A DNA stretch of 13,799 nt from Moraxellaceae bacterium. Lineage in GTDB: Bacteria > Pseudomonadota > Gammaproteobacteria > Pseudomonadales > Moraxellaceae. Both the position numbers and the translations under genes were made by a program. The notes beneath the pieces are model-generated. The model did not search any database. It had not been told where the DNA came from and was given only the letters and a program-made list of their open reading frames with translations. The stretch spans positions 1 to 13,799 of the forward strand of contig DPJB01000033.1 in the NCBI GenBank assembly GCA_003543245.1. The letters are read 5' to 3'. This document shows, piece after piece, positions 1 through 7,917 of the stretch (its first letter is position 1; each line of letters starts with the position of its first letter).

Positions 1-502
1 TCTCGTTGACTTCGTCCCAGCTGGAGCGGATGAAGCCGCCCATGCCGCGCTTGCTCTTGTAGGACTCGGCCTTGACCGGGTCCGTGACTATGCTCGCCCA
101 GGCCTCGACCGGATTCAGGGTCGCCCGCGCCTCGCGCCAGAGTTTGAGAAGGGGTTTACGCACCTTGGGGTACTTGAGGCGGTTGGCGCTGTAGATGTAC
201 CAGCTGTAGCTGGCACCACGCGGACAGCCGCGCGGTTCGTGATTGGGCAGATCCGGACGCGTACGCGGGTAATCGGTCTGCTGGGTTTCCCAGGTGATCA
301 GGCCGTTCTTCACATAAATCTTCCATGAACAGGAACCGGTGCAGTTCACGCCATGGGTCGAGCGCACAATCTTGTCGTACTGCCAGCGGGCACGATAGAC
401 ATTTTCCCAGTCACGGGATTCATTGCGGGTCTCACCGTGACCGTCGGCAAACTCGCCCTGTTTCCGTTTGAAGAAGCGCAATTGATCAAGCAGATGGCTC
501 AT
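1..502 (-). CDS. narG: Respiratory nitrate reductase alpha subunit, N-terminal part (runs off left edge)
   Basis: NarG is the catalytic subunit of the membrane-bound nitrate reductase NarGHI; it reduces nitrate to nitrite at a bis-MGD molybdenum centre on the cytoplasmic face. Only the first 167 codons are present. The protein begins MSHLLDQLRFFKRKQGEFAD and continues with the near-invariant stretch around KIVRSTHGVNCTGSCSWKIY. The FS0 [4Fe-4S] ligands are visible as His50, Cys54, Cys58 and Cys93 counting Met as 1, which match E. coli His49/Cys53/Cys57/Cys92 in mature numbering. The motif PNHEPRGCPRGASYSW follows. The Mo-binding Asp lies beyond the window. The ATG at 502-500 is preceded by a good AGAGGA ribosome site. 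The gene is third in narK1-narK2-narG, and narHJI are expected to the left. The identity is essentially certain. Confidence 0.97.
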   Translation of the reverse strand, partial: MSHLLDQLRFFKRKQGEFADGHGETRNESRDWENVYRARWQYDKIVRSTHGVNCTGSCSWKIYVKNGLITWETQQTDYPRTRPDLPNHEPRGCPRGASYSWYIYSANRLKYPKVRKPLLKLWREARATLNPVEAWASIVTDPVKAESYKSKRGMGGFIRSSWDEVNE

Positions 503-522
503 TATTTTTTCCTCTTTGGCTG

Positions 523-544
523 GGACGGGGCGCCAACCCCGTCC
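523..544. other. Intergenic hairpin between narK2 and narG
   Basis: GGACGGGG (523-530) and CCCCGTCC (537-544) form a perfect 8-bp GC-rich stem with a 6-base loop in the 73-base gap between narK2 and narG. No T-run follows on either strand, so it does not look like an intrinsic terminator. In the transcript it lies about 20 bases upstream of the narG start, just before its ribosome site. By inference it could be an mRNA processing or stability element that sets narG levels relative to narK. Confidence 0.5.
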
Positions 545-575
545 TGTCGCAAAACCGTGGTTCAAATATCGGGAA

Positions 576-2003
576 TCAGCAGGGCATCTCGGCATTCTTG
601 CGGGAATACCACCACCACGTGACAAAAATGCAGCTCACGTAAAATGCGATGAACAGATAAAGCGCCGCATGAGGCCCACCGGTGAGCGCCATGGAAGTAC
701 CGAATGACTTGGGAATGAAGAAACCGCCGTAAGCGCCGATGGCGCCCGAGAAACCGAGCACGGCAGCCGACTCCATCTGCGACTTCCTGACGGAAGCTTC
801 TTGAGCTTCCTTGCCCTTGCCGGCATTGGCACGATCATTCTGGGTACGGAAAATCACCGGAATCATGCGAAAAGTGGAACCGTTACCAATGCCGGTGGAA
901 ACAAACAGCACCATGAACATGGCAAAGAAGCCCCAGAAATTACCTGCCCCGCCATTGCTGGGCAGAAAGTTCAGCACCCCGAATACAGCCGCGGTCATCA
1001 CGATGAAGTTCCAGAACGTCACCTTGGCGCCACCAATCTTGTCGGAGAGCCAGCCACCTACCGGACGAATCACGGCACCGACCAGAGGTCCGAGGAACGC
1101 AAACTTCATCGGATCAATACCGGGGAATTGTGTTTTCATCAGCATCGCGAAACCGGCAGAAAACCCGATGAAGGAGCCGAAGGTGCCAATGTAAAGCCAG
1201 CACATCAACCAGGTATGTTTCTGGCCAAAAATAACGGACTGGTCCTTGAACGAACTGCGTGCCGTGGCGAGATCATTCATACCGAACCATGCTGCCAAGA
1301 GGCACACGACCAGAAACGGCACCCAGACAAAGCCGGCGTTCTGCATCCAGACCTTCTGCTCGACACCGTCTTTCATCAGTGTCTGCGGCTCGCCACCCAT
1401 GGCACCAAAAACACCCATGGTGATGACCAGCGGCACCAGGAACTGCATGACCGAGACACCCAGATTACCGAGCCCTGCATTCAGCCCCAGGGCCGTACCC
1501 TGCTGTGCCTTGGGATAGAAGAACGAGATATTCGACATGGATGAACTAAAGTTGCCACCACCAAAACCGCACAACAACGCAATCAGGACAAAGGTACCGT
1601 ACGAGGTTTCCGGATTCTGCACAGCAAAACCCATCCACACCGCCGGAATGATCAGCGACGCCGTGGTAATTGCCGTCCAGCGCCGGCCACCGACAATCGG
1701 AATCATGAACGAGTAGAAAATACGCAGGGTGGCACCAGCAAGTGGTGGCAGGGCGGTCAGCATGAACAGCTGATCCTTGGTGAAATTGAAGCCGATATCA
1801 TTCAGCTTTACCGTCACCATAGACCAGACCATCCACACCGAGAATGCCAGAAGCAGATTCGGAATTGATATCCAGAGATTGCGTGCAGCAATTTTCTTGC
1901 CGGTCGACTCCCAGAATTCGCTGTCTTCCGGGCGCCAGTCCTGAATCACCGGCCCCTGCTTTGCAGGAGCTCCTGCACCGGCCTTGCCTGACTGTGCTGA
2001 CAT
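576..2003 (-). CDS. narK2: Nitrate/nitrite transporter, NarK2 type (MFS)
   Basis: This 475-residue major facilitator protein of the nitrate-nitrite porter family has 12 predicted membrane segments. It resembles E. coli NarK along its whole length, including VIQDWRPEDSEFWESTGKKI, RNLWISIPNLLLAFSVWMVW and FNFTKDQLFMLTALPPLAG. The two substrate arginines are Arg94 (GATLRIFYSF) and Arg313 (GAVIRPVGGWLSD), corresponding to E. coli Arg89 and Arg305. The family signature GFGGGNFSSSMSNISFF, followed by LGLNAGLGNLGVS, spans about residues 146-184. NarK2-type porters of tandem narK operons are thought mainly to exchange nitrate for nitrite. The ATG at 2003 has a GGAGA ribosome site and lies 19 bases after narK1, so the genes are probably co-transcribed. 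The extra Ala/Gly-rich N-terminus (about residues 2-15) is slightly longer than in E. coli. Confidence 0.95.
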   Translation of the reverse strand: MSAQSGKAGAGAPAKQGPVIQDWRPEDSEFWESTGKKIAARNLWISIPNLLLAFSVWMVWSMVTVKLNDIGFNFTKDQLFMLTALPPLAGATLRIFYSFMIPIVGGRRWTAITTASLIIPAVWMGFAVQNPETSYGTFVLIALLCGFGGGNFSSSMSNISFFYPKAQQGTALGLNAGLGNLGVSVMQFLVPLVITMGVFGAMGGEPQTLMKDGVEQKVWMQNAGFVWVPFLVVCLLAAWFGMNDLATARSSFKDQSVIFGQKHTWLMCWLYIGTFGSFIGFSAGFAMLMKTQFPGIDPMKFAFLGPLVGAVIRPVGGWLSDKIGGAKVTFWNFIVMTAAVFGVLNFLPSNGGAGNFWGFFAMFMVLFVSTGIGNGSTFRMIPVIFRTQNDRANAGKGKEAQEASVRKSQMESAAVLGFSGAIGAYGGFFIPKSFGTSMALTGGPHAALYLFIAFYVSCIFVTWWWYSRKNAEMPC

Positions 2004-2022
2004 ATCATTTCTCCGTAAAAAA

Positions 2023-3288
2023 TCAGTTGGTGGATGAAGACAGGGGACTCGCTGATCCCTTGCCCATCATCGGAATTTTTCTGACCTCACTGAGGTACAT
2101 CCAGATGAGGGATACCCACACCACGCCATACATGAGCATGAATGCCGACGAGCGTATGCCGGTAATATCTACCAGGGCGCCAAACATGATGGGCAGCACA
2201 AATCCGCCAAGACCACCGGCAAGACCGACGATTCCTGACACCACACCCATGTTTTCGGGATACTCGTCGGAGATGTACTTGAAGACCGATGCCTTGCCGA
2301 AGGCGAATGCAACACCCATGACAAACAGCAATGCAGTAAATACGTAGGCGTTAAGGCCAATGTGAAAGGTCTGCGGACCTGTGACGGTCGCAATGGTGAA
2401 ATCGGTTTGCGGATAAGAAAGGATGAACAGGCAGATCCAGCTGACCCACATCACCCACCATGTCACCGACTGTGCACCCCACTTGTCCGACATCCAGCCA
2501 CCGATGGCGCGCAGCACGCCACCCGGCAAGGAAAACGCAGCCGCCAGGAATGCGGCTGTCTGCAAACTGAAACCGTATTCGTTCACGTAGTACTTGGTCA
2601 TCCACAGCGACAGTGCGACGTAGCCACCGAACACGATCGAGTAGTACTGACAGTAACGCCACACGGCCGGATCCTTGAGCGCCTGCAACTGCTGCGTCAT
2701 TGTCACGGATGTAGACACGCGATGACCTTTTTCCTCGCTGGTGAAAAACCAGAAAAGCACCGCAGTAATGAACATGATCGCCGAGTAAACCTTGGGCACC
2801 ATCTGCCAGCTTGAGGCTGCAATAATGGCGGGCGCCACAAACTTGGTAACGGCTGCACCAGCATTACCAGCACCAAAGATGCCCATGGCAAAACCCTGGT
2901 TCTTCTTGTCGAACCACTTGGCCACATAGGCGATGCCGACCGAGAAAGATCCACCCGCCATGCCGACGAACAGGCCGAGCACCAGAAAATGCCAGTACAG
3001 CGTGGCATGGCTGATGAAGTAGATGGGTAGCACACATACCAGCATCAGCACGAAGAACACGATGCGGCCACCAAACTTGTCGGTCAGCATGCCAAGCGGC
3101 AAGCGGATCAGCGAACCGGTCAATACCGGCGTTGCCACCAGTAGCCCGAACTGGGTTTCGTTCAGCTGCAGCAAATCCTTGATGGGAACACCCAGGATGG
3201 CAAACATCATCCAGACCATGAAACAGACGGTGAATGCCAAGGTACTCATCCCCAACACCAGCCCCTGCTGAACCTTGTGACTTGTCAT
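2023..3288 (-). CDS. narK1: Nitrate transporter, NarK1 type (MFS)
   Basis: This 421-residue, 12-segment major facilitator protein is of the NarK1/NasA-like type, believed to import nitrate with protons. It lacks the WRPED N-terminal extension seen in its neighbour NarK2. Typical segments are PVLTGSLIRLPLGMLTDKFG, with substrate-binding Arg62; MAGGSFSVGIAYVAKWFDKK; FGAGNAGAAVTKFVAP; and LPGGVLRAIGGWMSDKWG, with the second arginine. The reading frame is open further upstream to 3384, but the ATG at 3288 is preferred: it follows GGAGCAGG, homologues start there, and the longer frame would run over the FNR box. It is the first gene of narK1-narK2-narG, diverging from narXL. Paired NarK1 and NarK2 proteins, or their fusion in paracocci, are known from denitrifiers. 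Confidence 0.93.
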   Translation of the reverse strand: MTSHKVQQGLVLGMSTLAFTVCFMVWMMFAILGVPIKDLLQLNETQFGLLVATPVLTGSLIRLPLGMLTDKFGGRIVFFVLMLVCVLPIYFISHATLYWHFLVLGLFVGMAGGSFSVGIAYVAKWFDKKNQGFAMGIFGAGNAGAAVTKFVAPAIIAASSWQMVPKVYSAIMFITAVLFWFFTSEEKGHRVSTSVTMTQQLQALKDPAVWRYCQYYSIVFGGYVALSLWMTKYYVNEYGFSLQTAAFLAAAFSLPGGVLRAIGGWMSDKWGAQSVTWWVMWVSWICLFILSYPQTDFTIATVTGPQTFHIGLNAYVFTALLFVMGVAFAFGKASVFKYISDEYPENMGVVSGIVGLAGGLGGFVLPIMFGALVDITGIRSSAFMLMYGVVWVSLIWMYLSEVRKIPMMGKGSASPLSSSTN

Positions 3289-3319
3289 TACCTGCTCCTC
3301 ACCAAACACCATTGAGCGA

Positions 3320-3325
3320 ACACTA
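3320..3325 (-). promoter_or_regulatory. Candidate -10 element of the narK1 promoter
   Basis: On the minus strand TAGTGT (3325-3320) is a moderate -10 match. Transcription would start near 3313, giving a leader of about 24 bases before the narK1 ATG. The FNR box centre (3353.5) would then fall at about -41, the classic class II activator position in which FNR/ANR replaces a -35 element. No good -35 hexamer is seen, which agrees with an activator-dependent promoter. The start site is inferred. Confidence 0.5.
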
Positions 3326-3346
3326 GGTGAATGCGTGCATTGAACC

Positions 3347-3360
3347 TTGACCTGTATCAA
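3347..3360. promoter_or_regulatory. FNR/ANR-type binding site upstream of narK1
   Basis: TTGACCTGTATCAA (minus strand TTGATACAGGTCAA) matches the FNR consensus TTGAT-N4-ATCAA at 9 of 10 specified bases. Its centre lies about 65 bases upstream of the narK1 ATG and about 41 upstream of the inferred transcription start. FNR/ANR/DNR proteins activate nar operons when oxygen is low. The sequence alone cannot say which family member binds. Confidence 0.82.
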
Positions 3361-3398
3361 ATGACACCAACCCCGGTCAGTCACAAAAACTCATCAAC

Positions 3399-3414
3399 TA
3401 CCTCCAAAGGAGTA
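3399..3414. promoter_or_regulatory. NarL 7-2-7 binding site in the narX-narK1 intergenic region
   Basis: TACCTCC-AA-AGGAGTA is two facing heptamers separated by 2 bases. The NarL heptamer consensus is TACYYMT: the right copy read on the minus strand (TACTCCT) is perfect, and the left (TACCTCC) differs only in its last base. The 7-2-7 inverted arrangement is the high-affinity NarL mode in E. coli. Its centre (3406.5) is about 93 bases upstream of the inferred narK1 start and 120 upstream of the narX ATG, so NarL made by the adjacent gene could act on narK1, on narXL, or on both. Confidence 0.75.
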
Positions 3415-3450
3415 GTGTCTGATTATTTTTTTTCCTGAAATAACAATGCG

Positions 3451-3478
3451 TTGATAAAAACATCGGATTGAGGATTAT
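3451..3478 (+). promoter_or_regulatory. Weak sigma-70-like promoter candidate for narXL
   Basis: TTGATA (3451-3456) and GATTAT (3473-3478) are separated by 16 bases, upstream of narX. Both are partial matches and the spacing is slightly short. A single heptamer-like GGGGGTA (3503-3509, minus strand TACCCCC, one mismatch to the NarL heptamer) lies between this and narX and could allow autoregulation. This is a tentative call. Confidence 0.28.
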
Positions 3479-3526
3479 GCTTGGCCACATATCCAACTAT
3501 TTGGGGGTAGTGATGAGGCTGGTACC

Positions 3527-5335
3527 ATGAAACTCTGGCAATGGATGCGCAGCTCGCTGCCGGCACGTGCCGGCCTTGCCGTTATCCTTATCGCCATCCT
3601 TGCACTCGCCAGCTCACTGAGTGCCGGCCTGATCGCCTGGTTCAGCGAGGACGACGCCTCGGCCATCAACACTGCCGGCTCGCTGCGCATGAAGACTTAC
3701 CAGACCAGCTGGGCAATGGAAGCTCGCCTTGCGCCAGAGCGCATCAACGCACTTGGCGACGAACTGGAGCGCCGCCTTTACAGCAATGAGCTCACGCGCG
3801 TTCTGGAGGGCAACCAGGATGCCAAGCTCAACCAGGCATACGAAAACCTTAAGTCCCGCTGGCAAGCGGAGCTCAGGCCGGCACTGCATAAACAGGATTA
3901 CTCATCATTCCTCAGTCGCGCTGACGGTTTTGTCATTCAGCTGGACCAGTTTGTCCTGCAGCTGCAGCATCACAGCGAGCGCAAGCAGATCTGGCAGCAA
4001 GGCATTCAGGGCACCGCACTGTTCATCACGATGATCATTCTGGTCATAGGCATGTACGAACTACAAAACAGCGTGATTGCACCGCTGGAAGAACTGGGCA
4101 GTGTGGCTGAGCGTTTTCGCTCAGGTGACCTCTCGGCACGTGTCAGCTTCCGCTCCGAAGACGAACTGGGACAGATGGCCCTCAGTTTCAATTCCATGGC
4201 AGATGCCATCGAGGAGTCGCATCGCACGCTGGAAAGCCGGGTGGCACAAAAAACCGAAAGCCTCGCCCGCGCCAACGACACCCTGGAACTGCTCTACAAC
4301 AGCAGCCGCAACCTGGCGACCAGTCAGGCCAGCGCAGAACAGCTTGACCAGCTGATTGGCCGCTTCCAGACGCTGTTGCCGGGCCTGCGCCTGACACTCT
4401 GCCTCAGCAACAATCCGGAGAAGCCCGCCGAGCCGCGACTGGCACTGCATGGCAGTGAGTCCAGGGAAATCTGTTCGCGCAACGACTGTGCCGGCTGCGA
4501 GCGCCTGCACCAGCACAACCTCGAGAGCTTTCCTGTCAGCAACCAGGGAAACCAGCTGGGCGAATTGCGTGCGCACTTCACTGATGGTCGCCCTGCCGCA
4601 GGCTGGGAAGTCGGCATGATCCAGGCACTGGCTGATCTCATCGGCACGGCATTGTCACTGGAGCGCCAGCGCGAACAGGATCATCGGCTGCTGCTGCTGG
4701 ATGAACGCACCATCATTGCCCGCGAACTGCATGATTCACTGGCACAGGCACTGACCTACATGAAGCTGCAGGTAACGCGCCTGCATACCCTGATACAGCG
4801 CGGCGAAAGTGCCGAAAAACTTCTCTCTGTCAGTGACGAACTTCGTGAGGGGCTTAATAATGCCTACCGTCAACTGCGCGAACTGCTCACCACATTCCGT
4901 CTGAAAATACATGATGGCGGACTGGACCAGGCGCTGGATGACACAGTGCGGGAGTTCTCCGAGCGCGGCGGATTCCAGGTACTGCTGCAGTCCGAACCAC
5001 TGGCGGTGAGCCTTTCCGCCAGTGAACAGATCCACTTGCTGCAGATTGCCCGTGAAGCCCTGTCCAACTGTGCAAGACACGCCCACGCCCAGCAGGTTAA
5101 CGTGCATCTTCTGCAGCAAGGCGAGCAGATCGAACTGCACATCGAGGACGATGGTTGTGGTATCTCGTCCGATTTTGATACCCGCCAGCATCACGGCCTT
5201 GGCATCATGGAAGAGCGCACACGCAGCCTTCATGGCAGCATCCGTATCGAACCACGCCTGCCACGAGGCACCCGGGTTGTCCTTCAGTTCCGCCCGGAGT
5301 TTCTGATCAGCCACACCGGGGAACACATTTCATGA
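3527..5335 (+). CDS. narX: Nitrate/nitrite sensor histidine kinase NarX
   Basis: This 602-residue membrane sensor kinase detects nitrate in the periplasm and phosphorylates NarL. TM1 is about residues 14-39. It is followed by the nitrate-binding P-box INTAGSLRMKTYQ (47-59), a helical periplasmic domain, TM2 (about 160-180) and a HAMP linker (about 176-230). A GAF-like central module carries a cysteine cluster, CSRNDCAGC (Cys316, Cys321, Cys324, with Cys292 nearby). The HPK7-type H-box is ARELHDSLAQALTYMKLQ with His402. The N-box is EALSNCARHAHA, and the ATP-lid glycine motifs are DDGCGI and HHGLGIMEERTRSLHG. Length and order match E. coli NarX (about 600 residues). The ATG follows a modest GAGG site. 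The stop overlaps the narL start as ATGA, indicating translational coupling. The pair diverges from narK1-narK2-narG. Confidence 0.96.
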   Translation: MKLWQWMRSSLPARAGLAVILIAILALASSLSAGLIAWFSEDDASAINTAGSLRMKTYQTSWAMEARLAPERINALGDELERRLYSNELTRVLEGNQDAKLNQAYENLKSRWQAELRPALHKQDYSSFLSRADGFVIQLDQFVLQLQHHSERKQIWQQGIQGTALFITMIILVIGMYELQNSVIAPLEELGSVAERFRSGDLSARVSFRSEDELGQMALSFNSMADAIEESHRTLESRVAQKTESLARANDTLELLYNSSRNLATSQASAEQLDQLIGRFQTLLPGLRLTLCLSNNPEKPAEPRLALHGSESREICSRNDCAGCERLHQHNLESFPVSNQGNQLGELRAHFTDGRPAAGWEVGMIQALADLIGTALSLERQREQDHRLLLLDERTIIARELHDSLAQALTYMKLQVTRLHTLIQRGESAEKLLSVSDELREGLNNAYRQLRELLTTFRLKIHDGGLDQALDDTVREFSERGGFQVLLQSEPLAVSLSASEQIHLLQIAREALSNCARHAHAQQVNVHLLQQGEQIELHIEDDGCGISSDFDTRQHHGLGIMEERTRSLHGSIRIEPRLPRGTRVVLQFRPEFLISHTGEHIS

Positions 5336-5973
5336 GCGAATCGGTCAAACACTCCATCCTTCTGGTTGACGACCATCCCCTCATGCGACGCGGCATGCGC
5401 CAGCTTCTGGAACTTCAGGACGACTTCAACGTAATCGGTGAAGCCAGCAATGGCGAAGAAGCGCTGCTATGCGTGCCTGAGCTGCAGCCAGACCTGATAC
5501 TGCTCGACAACAACATGCCACAACTGAACGGCATAGAAACTCTCAAGCGACTGCGCCAAAGCGGTTATCGCGGCACGATCCTTATTTTTACGGTATCCGA
5601 TGCAGAGAATGAAGTTCGCGACGCCATGCGGCATGGCGCCGATGGCTATCTGCTCAAGGACATGGATCCTGACCTTCTCATCGTGCAGATACGGGATGCG
5701 CTGAATGGCGTGATTGTGGTGAGCCCGGCCCTCACGCGCGTTCTCGCACAGGCATTGCGTGCGCCGGCATCCACCACCGAGTTCGAGCTAACCGACCGCG
5801 AGCGCCAGGTATTGAAAAGCATTGCCACCGGCAGCAGCAACAAGATTATTGCACAGAAACTCGGCATCACTGAAGGCACAGTGAAAGTTCATGTGAAAAA
5901 CCTTTTGCACAAACTCGGCTTGCGCTCGCGAGTCGAGGCCGCCGTGTGGGCACTCGCACACATGAAGAACTGA
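5332..5973 (+). CDS. narL: Nitrate/nitrite response regulator NarL
   Basis: This 213-residue response regulator of the NarL/FixJ family is the partner of NarX. The receiver domain (about 7-125) has the acidic pair Asp13/Asp14, the phospho-acceptor Asp59 (LILLDNNMP) and Lys109 (GYLLKDMD), all at the same numbers as in E. coli NarL. The linker is about 126-150. The helix-turn-helix domain (about 151-213) contains LTDRERQVLKSIATGSSNK and the recognition helix EGTVKVHVKNLL (181-192), whose Lys185, Val186 and Lys189 match the DNA-contacting E. coli Lys188, Val189 and Lys192. This supports binding of standard TACYYMT heptamers such as the pair at 3399-3414. The start overlaps the narX stop by 4 bases. 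The gene converges on the carbonic anhydrase gene with only 21 bases between stops and no visible terminator. Confidence 0.96.
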   Translation: MSESVKHSILLVDDHPLMRRGMRQLLELQDDFNVIGEASNGEEALLCVPELQPDLILLDNNMPQLNGIETLKRLRQSGYRGTILIFTVSDAENEVRDAMRHGADGYLLKDMDPDLLIVQIRDALNGVIVVSPALTRVLAQALRAPASTTEFELTDRERQVLKSIATGSSNKIIAQKLGITEGTVKVHVKNLLHKLGLRSRVEAAVWALAHMKN

Positions 5974-5994
5974 CCCGCTCCCTGCGAGTACCGG

Positions 5995-6651
5995 CTATTC
6001 GCCGAGCCAGCAGCCCGAGTCGTACAGAAAGGTCTCATCCAGCTGCTGCGGATTATCGATACTGGTTTCCAGATCCTTGATCAATCCGTCTTCCAGACCG
6101 TAAATCCAGCCATGCACGGCAAGTTCCTGCCCGCGCATCCAGGCGTTCTGCACAATCGTGGTATGACAGACATTGCGCACCTGCCGCTTCACATTCAGCT
6201 CGCACAGCATGTTGACGCGCGCTTCACCTTCCAGCTCTTCCAGCAAGGCCATGTTCTGGTGATAAAGCGCCTTGATGGCGCGCAGCCAGTTATCAATCAG
6301 TCCCAGTTCCTGGTGCCCGAGCGCTGCACGCACACCGCCACAACCATGATGCCCGCAGACAATGATCTGTTTCACTTTCAGCACGTCCACCGCGTACTGC
6401 AGCACCGACAGGAAATTCATGTCAGTGGCAACCACCATGTTGGCGACATTGCGGTGAACAAACAGTTCACCCGGCATCAGCCCGACAATGTCATTGGCTG
6501 GCACACGGCTGTCAGAGCAACCTATCCAGAGAAACTCCGGCTGCTGTTGTGCTGCCAGACGCTTGAAAAACCCGGGGTCACGCGCCTGCATGCGCGTTGA
6601 CCACAACTTGTTGTTATCGAGCAGCCCCCTGATTTGCATAACCATGCCCAC
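5995..6651 (-). CDS. can: Beta-class carbonic anhydrase
   Basis: A cytoplasmic zinc enzyme interconverting CO2 and bicarbonate, closely similar to E. coli Can (220 residues). The zinc ligands are Cys45 and His101/Cys104 (CGHHGCGG), with the Asp47-Arg49 dyad in WIGCSDSRVP. Other family stretches are PGELFVHRNVAN, SVLQYAVDVL, LGLIDNWL and LCELNVKRQV. The length of 218 assumes the GTG at 6651, which has AGGA eight bases upstream. ATGs at 6645 and 6639 are possible, and 6639 matches the E. coli N-terminus best, so the start is uncertain. It follows moeA by 30 bases on the same strand and is probably the last gene of moaB-moeA-can. No link between this enzyme and Moco synthesis is established, so co-transcription may only reflect shared anaerobic or growth control. 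Confidence 0.93.
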   Translation of the reverse strand: MGMVMQIRGLLDNNKLWSTRMQARDPGFFKRLAAQQQPEFLWIGCSDSRVPANDIVGLMPGELFVHRNVANMVVATDMNFLSVLQYAVDVLKVKQIIVCGHHGCGGVRAALGHQELGLIDNWLRAIKALYHQNMALLEELEGEARVNMLCELNVKRQVRNVCHTTIVQNAWMRGQELAVHGWIYGLEDGLIKDLETSIDNPQQLDETFLYDSGCWLGE

Positions 6652-6681
6652 AGCAAATATCCTGGAGAAATACGGCAGCAG

Positions 6682-7917
6682 TCAGGCCAGCCAGTCGGCA
6701 TAACTGATGAAAGGCAATGCATCCCCTTCCGCTACCGATTGCCCTGGCTCTTGCCAGGCCAGTCCATGCGACCAGCACACCGAGCTCAGCACACCGGAAC
6801 TCTGGTTGGGATAAGCCACCAGCTGCACACCATCCTGCACCTGCTGTCGTTGCACGCGCAGATACTCACGCCGCTTGCCGGCCTTGCGCGTGAATGCACA
6901 TGGCACCGGATTCGGCACTGGTGGCACATAGCTCTCACCCTGGCGCCAGCGCAGCCACGGCAGGGCCGCCACCAGCAAGGTGACCCAGACCGCTACGGGA
7001 TTACCCGGCAGGCCAATAAAAGGGGTCTCGTTCACATAACCGAATGCCAGTGGCTTGCCCGGCTTGATCCCGAGCTTCCAGAGCACCAGCCGGCCCTCAG
7101 CCTCGACCGCCGCCTTGAGATGATCCTCTTCGCCAACAGAGACGCCGCCACTACTGACAATCACATCGGCTGTCGTCGCCAGTTCGGTCAGGCGCAACCG
7201 CGTCGCCACCAGATCATCCGGCAACGTACCGGCGTCATGAACGTCAAATCCCATTTCTTCGAGCGTACTGACAATGGTGTACTGATTGCTGTTGTAGAGC
7301 TGACCGGCAGCCAGCGGCTCTCCTGGCTGCACCAGCTCGTCACCGCTCGACAGCACTGCCACCCGCAGCCGTCGCGCCACCAGCACGCTAGCCACACCAA
7401 TGGATGCCAGCAACCCGATATCCGCTGCCTGCAATCGCCGCCCGGGCGCAAACAGCTGCGTCCCTACCGCAATGTCCTGACCCGCGCGGCGCACATTTTC
7501 GCCCGCATTGACGGGGGGCAACCGGACACGGTTGTCGGGCAATATTTCTGTGTCCTCCTGCATAACCACCGCATCTGCACCGGGCGGGATTTCAGCTCCT
7601 GTGAAGATGCGTGCACAGGTACCTGGCGTCAGCGGCTGCGGTGCCACACCAGCCGGAATGCGCTGACTCACCTCCAGCACGGCACCAGTTGCAGCATCTG
7701 CTGCGCGCAAGGCATACCCATCCATGGCACTGTTGTCTGCCGGCGGCACCTGAATGGTGGAGCTGACCGACTCGACCAGCACCATTCCCCGCGCTTGACA
7801 CAACGGCAGACGAATCGCATCCACACCAGGCAGGCTCAGCGCCTCTTTGCGCAGGTGTCCGAGCACTTCGTCCAGCGTTGCCAGATTGCCGCGCTCGCAA
7901 CCACAACCGGTGCTCAT
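6682..7917 (-). CDS. moeA: Molybdopterin molybdenumtransferase MoeA
   Basis: MoeA inserts molybdate into adenylylated molybdopterin, releasing AMP and giving Mo-molybdopterin. The 411-residue length is normal. Motifs in order are PPADNSAMDGYALR (about 58-71), TGAEIPPGADAVVMQEDTE, GENVRRAGQDI, the MPT-binding domain stretch VAVLSSGDELVQPGE, SSGGVSVGEEDH, LWKLGIKPGKPLAFG and GLPGNPVAV, then the C-terminal beta domain. The N-terminus begins MSTGCGCER, with two cysteines close together (Cys5, Cys7); their role is unknown. The ATG at 7917 overlaps the moaB stop by 4 bases (ATGA), so translation is probably coupled. It belongs to moaB-moeA-can and supplies cofactor for enzymes such as the nearby nitrate reductase. 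Confidence 0.96.
   Translation of the reverse strand: MSTGCGCERGNLATLDEVLGHLRKEALSLPGVDAIRLPLCQARGMVLVESVSSTIQVPPADNSAMDGYALRAADAATGAVLEVSQRIPAGVAPQPLTPGTCARIFTGAEIPPGADAVVMQEDTEILPDNRVRLPPVNAGENVRRAGQDIAVGTQLFAPGRRLQAADIGLLASIGVASVLVARRLRVAVLSSGDELVQPGEPLAAGQLYNSNQYTIVSTLEEMGFDVHDAGTLPDDLVATRLRLTELATTADVIVSSGGVSVGEEDHLKAAVEAEGRLVLWKLGIKPGKPLAFGYVNETPFIGLPGNPVAVWVTLLVAALPWLRWRQGESYVPPVPNPVPCAFTRKAGKRREYLRVQRQQVQDGVQLVAYPNQSSGVLSSVCWSHGLAWQEPGQSVAEGDALPFISYADWLA

Noticed and set aside
482..489. TTGATCAA as an FNR-like site
   Set aside because: It has no 4-base spacer between the half-sites and lies inside the narG coding sequence.
801..1544. Plus-strand open frame of 247 codons opposite narK2
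   Set aside because: It is antisense to NarK2 membrane segments; the His/Glu/Gly-rich translation with no recognisable domain or ribosome site marks it as a shadow.
3289..3384. N-terminal extension of narK1 to an ATG at 3384
   Set aside because: The extra 32 residues are hydrophilic, absent from NarK1 proteins, and would be encoded across the FNR box and promoter. The ATG at 3288 has a good ribosome site.
3451..3464. TTGATAAAAACATC upstream of narX as a second FNR box
   Set aside because: Only the left half matches; the right half ACATC differs from ATCAA at most positions.
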